A stretch of DNA of 11,334 nucleotides from Deltaproteobacteria bacterium. Its GTDB lineage: Bacteria > Desulfobacterota > Desulfomonilia > UBA1062. A program made the translations under genes and the position numbers. Below the pieces are notes generated by a model that worked only from the letters and a program-made list of their open reading frames with translations, made no database searches and had not been told where the DNA came from. Shown piece after piece: positions 7,092-11,334 of the stretch (its first letter is position 1; every line of letters begins with the position of its first letter). The stretch is taken from NCBI GenBank assembly GCA_023230665.1, contig JALNWY010000093.1:1-11334 (forward strand), in the 5' to 3' direction.

Positions 7092-7120
7092 TTGGCGAAA
7101 TACATCAAAACCACTAATTT
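7092..7120 (+). promoter_or_regulatory. sigma70-type promoter for the flippase-glycosyltransferase operon
   Basis: TTGGCG (7092-7097) and TAATTT (7115-7120) are separated by 17 bases. The match is moderate (4/6 in each box). It lies back to back with the leftward promoter at 7015-7044, with about 50 bases between the two -35 boxes. This leaves room for a shared regulator, but no operator palindrome was seen. Confidence 0.4.
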
Positions 7121-7258
7121 ACTCGACGGTCGGCAATGCGGCGGCAGTTTCGGTAATTCCGGCCGAACAACCACATCAAGGGCGAGGTGCTTCCGGCCTG
7201 TTTGCGTGGGCTGCTCAGCCTGCCTGGTAACAACGATTATAACGTGAGAGGCCGGCAG

Positions 7259-8326
7259 GTGAGTGAACAACGCCTTGCAGACGCGAAAGGTTTACAGAAC
7301 AAAGCTTACTTTAGCCGGTGGATTGGTTCCGTTCTTCTGTTTGTCGCGTTGAGTTGCGGCGTCCCTTATGTCATCTATCAGAAAGTCGGCGCACAGTCGT
7401 TTTCCCTGAATCCGCAACTGTTTTCCTGGCCCGTCCTTGCCGGAGCGGCCGTCCTGCTGGTTGTGTATTTTACAAGTGACGCTTTGCGCCTGCACTACAT
7501 TCTCAAGGCGGCGGGCCGTCGCCTCGATGCGGGAACACTTGGAAAACTGACATTCATGAACATCCTCTTTTCCAACATCACCCCCATGGCCACTGGCGGT
7601 GGTTTCGCCCAAGTCTGGTATCTTCGCCGGCGCGGCGTTCCTATAGGCACAGCAATGGCGGCGACAACCATCCGGACCTTCATTGCGATGGTTCTCATTT
7701 TCTTTCCGGTACCGTTCCTGGTGGCGGGACTGCCATATTTCCGGGATGGCGGAGCCATGGCTGGTGCGGGCTGGACTCTGGCCTTTTTTGCTATTGGGTA
7801 TCTCGCCTGTTTTTTGATGATTCTTTACCGCCTGCGATGGCTGTTGGGGATGCTTGATGCCGCCGCAAAGGTTCTGGTGGGGATGCACATTGTCAGCATT
7901 GGAAGCATGCGCCGTCTCAAACGGAACGTTCTCAGAGAAGCAGTGCGGTTCTCGCATTGCCTGAGAATTTACACTCGTGGAGATAGGTGGGATGTCATGC
8001 TTTCTGTTCTTTTCACGGCGGTTTTCCTTTTATCGTTATTCTCGTTTCCCTACCTGCTCCTCCGGGGCGCAGGATACCAGGCGGACTATCTTGAGACTAC
8101 CGGCCTGCTGGCTGTATCGACATGCATTATGTATTTTGCGCCGTCCCCGGGCGGGGCGGGTTTTGCCGAGGGGATTTTCGGCTTGTTTTTTGCTTCGATG
8201 GTAAACGCTTCCGAGCTGGTCGGGATTATGCTGCTTTGGCGGTTTCTGACAGTATACCTGGGCATGCTCATCGGTGTCCCCGTGACCCTGCATGAATTCT
8301 TCCGGCGGGGGCGGAACAATGCCTAG
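7259..8326 (+). CDS. UPF0104 / MprF-type flippase-like membrane protein (LPG synthase TM domain)
   Basis: This inner-membrane protein of 355 residues has about seven to eight hydrophobic segments (roughly 20-40, 54-72, 138-160, 170-190, 245-268, 280-295, 300-315, 320-345). The two family hallmarks are NITPMATGGGFAQVW (106-120) and FAPSPGGAGFAEGIFG (293-308), as in the transmembrane domain of lysyl-phosphatidylglycerol synthase MprF and in YbhN/AglD-like proteins. That domain of MprF translocates the modified lipid; the UPF0104 proteins are presumed lipid or glycolipid flippases or lipid-handling partners of glycosyltransferases. I chose GTG at 7259 because GAGAGG lies seven bases upstream. 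An in-frame ATG at 7187 would add 24 residues without hydrophobic or family character. The stop overlaps the next ATG by 8 bp, so the two are cotranslated. The family is sure; the substrate is unknown. Confidence 0.87.
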   Translation: MSEQRLADAKGLQNKAYFSRWIGSVLLFVALSCGVPYVIYQKVGAQSFSLNPQLFSWPVLAGAAVLLVVYFTSDALRLHYILKAAGRRLDAGTLGKLTFMNILFSNITPMATGGGFAQVWYLRRRGVPIGTAMAATTIRTFIAMVLIFFPVPFLVAGLPYFRDGGAMAGAGWTLAFFAIGYLACFLMILYRLRWLLGMLDAAAKVLVGMHIVSIGSMRRLKRNVLREAVRFSHCLRIYTRGDRWDVMLSVLFTAVFLLSLFSFPYLLLRGAGYQADYLETTGLLAVSTCIMYFAPSPGGAGFAEGIFGLFFASMVNASELVGIMLLWRFLTVYLGMLIGVPVTLHEFFRRGRNNA

Positions 8327-10529
8327 GCTGTCATGGTGGCGGACACTGTTCTACCTGAACGTGCTCGTTCTCTTTCTGGTGGTCTTCTATAAGATATATC
8401 TTCATTTTTTTGAGCAGGACTACGGCGCGGTTCATGCCGATCAAGTTGAGCGGATAGAGTCGGCGCTTTACGGTCAGGATGTTTTCAGTTTTGCCGTCGT
8501 GGGCAACATCAACAACTCCGTGGGGATTTTTGAACGAAAGATAATTCCCGAGCTGAACAGGAGCGAGGTTGAATTCGTCGTTTCTGCGGGCAATGCGGTC
8601 AGCAGCGGCGGGGAAGACAAATACCGCGCACTGCACCGGACATTGGGACATTTCGCCAAACCGTATCTGTTGACCTTTGGCGATAACGAGTACGGCGCTT
8701 TTGGCGGCTTCCGGTATTATGATCACTATGGGCCGTATGTTTTCGCGTTTTCCGCCGGGAACAGCAGATTTATTTTCCTCGACAGCTCCGGAAAGACGTC
8801 TTTTCGATGGCAGGCGCGCTGGCTGGAGGAGGAACTTGAAGTCAGGCCGAATGACAATATTTTCATTTTCGTCGGGCACCCTCTGCTGCCGGTCGACAAA
8901 AAGGGCATTTTCGACTTCGATGACGAGTATCTGGCGGACGAGGAGTTTCGCAAACTCCTCATGCCGATATTTGCAGACGCCAGGGTAAAGGCGGTTTTTT
9001 CGTCCAATCTGCCACTTTATTCAGTTCAGAAATCAAACCACACCTCCTTTGTCGTGACGGGAGGCGCTGGTGGACTGGTACTCAACACCAATCGAAGCTT
9101 CTATCACTTCGTGAAAGTGCATGTCAACCGGGACCAGGTGACGATTGAACCTGTCAGGCTGAATGTCGGACAGTACAAACTTTTTCGTACCGTTGAAAGT
9201 GTCTGGTTCTTTATTCATTCGCTGTTTTACGTCGGGTATCTCAATTATCTGCTTTTCGTCTGCTGTCTTGTCGTCAGCGCTTACTGGCTGCATTCACTCT
9301 TGTGGAAAGAACGGGATTATTATCCTGATTTCAACCAGCCGTCCGACCCGGATCTTGGCCGGCCGATCAACGTGGCCATGTTCACCAACAATTACCTGCC
9401 GTTCATAGGCGGCGTACCTGTTTCAATATACCGGTTGTCCTCGGTTCTCAGGAAGATGGGGCACAAGGTTGTGATTTTCGCGCCCCGATATGAACGGGAT
9501 GATCATCCGCGGGATGGGAATGACGTTTTCAGACTTTCCTGTTTTTTTCAACGAGCGGCAGACAAGGGTATTGTCGTCCCGAACATATTCTCGGTCTCCG
9601 CAATCAGGAAGGCACGCGAATTCTCCCCGGACGTGATTCATATTCATCATCCGTTCTGGATGGGGACGCTGGGTCTATGGATAGCACGGCGCTTGAAGGT
9701 TCCAGTTGTCTATACATACCACACCAGATTGGAACATTTTTCGTACGCAGTGCCGGTGCCCAAAGCGCTGTTTCGCAATTTTCTTTCGCATGCTCTTGTG
9801 CGGCGGCTCGGCAACAGGTGTAATGCCATTGTGGTCCCGACCGAGGCTTCTGAGAGCTATCTACGCATGATCGGGGTGAAAATTCCTGTGTTCGTTGTTC
9901 CCACCGGCATCGAGACAGACAGGTTCGGATCATGCACTGAAAAGGAGAAGTCGAGACTGCGGGAGGAGCTTGGCATTGGCAGCGATGAATTGGTCTTGCT
10001 CACCGTTTCCCGGCTGAGTGTAGAGAAAAACATAGATTTCATGCTTGAAGCCGTTTCCGGATTGGCAAAAAAATGTTCGAAAAAGTTCAAATTTATACTG
10101 ATCGGCGAAGGACCTGAGCGGGAACATCTTTGCCAGCTTGCCGAAAAGTTCGGTTTGCGGGATTTGGTGATATTTTCGGGCGCGGTACCGCCCGAACGCA
10201 TGCCGGTCTACTACAGTTTGGGAAATGTCTTTGTCTTTGCCTCAACATCGGAAACCCAGGGGATGGTTATACTCGAAGCGATGGCAAGCGGAATGCCCGT
10301 AGTGGCCATAAGGGCAAGCGGAATCGATGATTTTGTCGCGGACGGCATAACCGGATTTAAAACGGGGCAGCATACCGCGGCATGGGCGGAGAAGGTCCAG
10401 CTTTTGCTCGAAGATGACACGTTGCGGCAAAAGCTGTCAGGTCAGGCGACATCGAGGGCGGGCCGGTTCGGGATAGATGAATTCGGCCGAAGAATTGAGC
10501 GGGTGTATGCCCATGTGCTGAGCAATTGA
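8319..10529 (+). CDS. membrane fusion: degenerate metallophosphoesterase-like domain plus GT4 glycosyltransferase
   Basis: This protein of 736 residues starts at ATG 8319, overlapping the flippase stop; an in-frame ATG at 8292 would add nine residues. Order: TM1 (about 9-27, after a positive N-terminus), an external domain (55-285), TM2 (about 296-325), then a GT4 glycosyltransferase (350-735). The GT4 part has GGVPVSIYRLSSVLRKMGHKV (364-384, acceptor side), VSRLSVEKN (563-571), IGEGPE (595-600) and the E-x7-E nucleotide-sugar motif in SETQGMVILEAMASGMPVV (644-662; Glu645, Glu653). The external part has the spacing of a calcineurin-type phosphoesterase, but its metal ligands are changed: GNINN, SAGNAVSSGG, FGDNE, GHP and SSNLP stand for DxH, GD, GNHE, H and GHxH. 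It is probably a non-catalytic binding domain. With the flippase-like neighbour it likely builds and exports a glycolipid. The sugar and acceptor cannot be told from sequence. Confidence 0.85.
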   Translation: MPRLSWWRTLFYLNVLVLFLVVFYKIYLHFFEQDYGAVHADQVERIESALYGQDVFSFAVVGNINNSVGIFERKIIPELNRSEVEFVVSAGNAVSSGGEDKYRALHRTLGHFAKPYLLTFGDNEYGAFGGFRYYDHYGPYVFAFSAGNSRFIFLDSSGKTSFRWQARWLEEELEVRPNDNIFIFVGHPLLPVDKKGIFDFDDEYLADEEFRKLLMPIFADARVKAVFSSNLPLYSVQKSNHTSFVVTGGAGGLVLNTNRSFYHFVKVHVNRDQVTIEPVRLNVGQYKLFRTVESVWFFIHSLFYVGYLNYLLFVCCLVVSAYWLHSLLWKERDYYPDFNQPSDPDLGRPINVAMFTNNYLPFIGGVPVSIYRLSSVLRKMGHKVVIFAPRYERDDHPRDGNDVFRLSCFFQRAADKGIVVPNIFSVSAIRKAREFSPDVIHIHHPFWMGTLGLWIARRLKVPVVYTYHTRLEHFSYAVPVPKALFRNFLSHALVRRLGNRCNAIVVPTEASESYLRMIGVKIPVFVVPTGIETDRFGSCTEKEKSRLREELGIGSDELVLLTVSRLSVEKNIDFMLEAVSGLAKKCSKKFKFILIGEGPEREHLCQLAEKFGLRDLVIFSGAVPPERMPVYYSLGNVFVFASTSETQGMVILEAMASGMPVVAIRASGIDDFVADGITGFKTGQHTAAWAEKVQLLLEDDTLRQKLSGQATSRAGRFGIDEFGRRIERVYAHVLSN

Positions 10530-10644
10530 AAGGAAGAGCGGGTGTTATCCTTGCCGGCCTGCCTCCTGAAGCGGCGTTTTTGACGATAGGTTGCGCCCCA
10601 ATCGTCGGCGTGGCCGGATGCGGCCCGAAAAAATGGGATTAAGC

Positions 10645-10673
10645 ATGAAATTCCCCTCGGTTCAGTTTATAAT
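10645..10673 (+). promoter_or_regulatory. sigma70-type promoter of rnk
   Basis: A perfect TATAAT at 10668-10673 lies 17 bases after ATGAAA (10645-10650, four of six matches to TTGACA). Transcription would begin near 10680, about 35 bases before the rnk start. The 186-bp gap holding it shows no other gene. Confidence 0.6.
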
Positions 10674-10715
10674 GAAAGTTGGCATTTGACGGAACCTTGA
10701 TCCAGGGAGCTCAGA

Positions 10716-11129
10716 ATGGACACAAAACCTGAAATTATCATCTCTTCGATTGATGCGGAAAGGCTGGAGGAGCTTTTGGATGCATTGCCCAATGGCGGCT
10801 TCCCGGGCAGGGAGGAGTTGGAGGAAGAACTGGATCGGGCGAAAATCCTGCCTCCGGAAGATGTCCCGCCGACCGTGGTGACAATGAACTCGACCATACG
10901 GTTTCAAATCCAACCGTCGAACGAAGAGTTCTGCCTGACGCTGGTCTATCCCCAGGACGTTGATGCCGGCGGAGGAAAAATATCCATACTGGCGCCGGTG
11001 GGCAGCGCCCTGCTCGGTCTTTCCCAGGGGGACGAAATTGAGTGGCCGAAGCCGGGCGGCGGCAAGATACGGGTACGCATTATGGAAGTGGTTTATCAGC
11101 CCGAACGTGCCGGCGAGTACCATCGCTGA
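10716..11129 (+). CDS. rnk: Rnk, regulator of nucleoside diphosphate kinase (GreA/GreB-like)
   Basis: This cytoplasmic protein of 137 residues matches the usual Rnk length of about 136. The N-terminal part (5-48) is a short helical arm, reduced compared with the long coiled coil of GreA. Residues 50-130 form the FKBP-like GreA/GreB C-terminal domain, with the typical ISILAPVGSALLGLSQGDEI (89-108) and the closing VRIMEVVYQPE (120-130). Rnk binds RNA polymerase near the secondary channel in competition with Gre factors and DksA, and was named for raising nucleoside diphosphate kinase levels in Pseudomonas and E. coli. The short arm makes transcript cleavage unlikely. The start ATG has CAGGGAG about seven bases upstream. 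It has its own promoter and is probably monocistronic, followed by hairpins. Confidence 0.88.
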   Translation: MDTKPEIIISSIDAERLEELLDALPNGGFPGREELEEELDRAKILPPEDVPPTVVTMNSTIRFQIQPSNEEFCLTLVYPQDVDAGGGKISILAPVGSALLGLSQGDEIEWPKPGGGKIRVRIMEVVYQPERAGEYHR

Positions 11130-11130
11130 A

Positions 11131-11184
11131 TGAAAATGCCCGGCGTCTCTCTGCCAGGAAGTTCCCTGAACTTCTGCATTTTCA
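11131..11184. terminator. nested hairpins between convergent genes
   Basis: TGAAAATGC (11131-11139) and GCATTTTCA (11176-11184) form a perfect 9-bp outer stem. Within it, GAAGTTC (11158-11164) and GAACTTC (11168-11174) form a 7-bp stem with a three-base loop. The structure starts just after the rnk stop and could end transcription from either side. The 3' outer arm reads CATTTTCA and is not followed by a long T-run. Confidence 0.45.
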
Positions 11185-11215
11185 GCCGGAAGATGAAATT
11201 GAGTCCTCCTTGTTA

Positions 11216-11273
11216 CTGCCGAAATGGGTGGATGCCTTTCCGCCTCACCTTTGCTTCCCCTTCTTTTCGGCAG
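11216..11273. repeat. 9-bp inverted repeat over the end of the right-hand partial gene
   Basis: CTGCCGAAA (11216-11224) is the exact reverse complement of TTTCGGCAG (11265-11273), with 40 bases between them. It spans the stop codon of the partial gene on the - strand. The long loop makes it a weak terminator; its role is unclear. Confidence 0.3.
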
Positions 11274-11334
11274 CCAATGCATAGCGCCGCTTAATGAGAT
11301 TTGCCGCCAGGCCGGTCCGGTCTGTCTGATGCGC
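11245..11334 (-). CDS. C-terminal end of an unidentified protein (partial)
   Basis: Read leftwards from the window edge, an open frame gives 29 residues and stops at TGA (11247-11245). It contains TDRTGLAANLIKRRYALAAE and ends in the lysine-rich tail KKGKQR. The composition (helical, basic, highly protein-like) and the convergent position next to rnk suggest a real gene whose 5' part lies beyond the window. No family is recognisable from so short a piece. The inverted repeat at 11216-11273 overlaps its end. Confidence 0.4.
   Translation of the reverse strand, partial: AHQTDRTGLAANLIKRRYALAAEKKGKQR

Larger units (their letters stand above)
6868..7258. other. divergent intergenic region
   Basis: These 391 bp separate the leftward clc-glgX pair from the rightward flippase-glycosyltransferase pair. 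The region holds the two promoter candidates listed separately and leaves about 140 bases of untranslated leader on each side. I see no convincing gene, riboswitch fold or repeat in it. Short open frames here lack ribosome-binding sites and protein-like composition. Confidence 0.5.

Noticed and set aside
7020..7247. 75-codon frame upstream of the flippase gene
   Set aside because: No ribosome-binding site, non-protein-like composition, and it covers both promoter candidates.
10582..10606. GACGAT...ATCGTC inverted repeat after the glycosyltransferase gene
   Set aside because: Only six base pairs with a 13-base loop and no T-run; too weak to call a terminator.
10662..11282. 206-codon open frame on the - strand
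   Set aside because: It runs antisense through rnk, which has a promoter, ribosome-binding site and clear family motifs. Only the separate frame at 11245-11334 looks genuine.

Overview
The window looks like a chromosomal segment of a GC-rich Gram-negative bacterium. A signal-peptide protein, an inner-membrane glycosyltransferase/flippase pair, GlgX, Rnk and a CLC transporter with a CBS and a TrkA_C tail together suggest a proteobacterium or desulfobacterium-like lineage. That placement is inference from gene content; there is no rRNA or other marker gene.

Left part (1-1711, + strand): the debris of a defence or restriction-type accessory locus. It starts inside the N-terminal domain of a Fic protein that breaks off after about 40 visible residues. 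An intact four-helix-bundle 'suffix domain' protein follows (129-770), then about 370 bp of decayed coding sequence, then an intact YgjP/DUF45-type zinc metalloprotease (1148-1711). Fic, four-helix-bundle and YgjP genes often ride with type I restriction-modification genes, but no hsd gene is seen here.

Middle part (1783-6867, - strand): a strong hairpin lies between convergent genes. Next is a Cys-rich exported protein whose good ribosome-binding site and signal peptide are in a different frame from its mature domain; the frames meet at a run of eight T. Then come glgX (glycogen debranching enzyme, GTG start) and a CLC chloride transporter with two CBS domains and a TrkA_C domain. clc and glgX are 38 bp apart on the same strand and probably share the promoter at 7015-7044.

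Right part (7092-10529, + strand): a divergent promoter drives a two-gene overlapping operon. It encodes a UPF0104/MprF-type flippase-like membrane protein and a 736-residue membrane protein that joins an external metallophosphoesterase-fold domain to a cytoplasmic GT4 glycosyltransferase. The phosphoesterase domain has lost almost all of its metal ligands. The pair looks like a make-and-flip module for a glycolipid. I know of no description of this pseudo-phosphoesterase/GT4 arrangement, and it is the best candidate here for an undescribed system.

Right end (10645-11334): rnk, with its own near-consensus promoter, converges on the C-terminal end of an unidentified gene on the - strand; nested hairpins lie between them. 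No tRNA, rRNA, CRISPR array or insertion sequence was seen.
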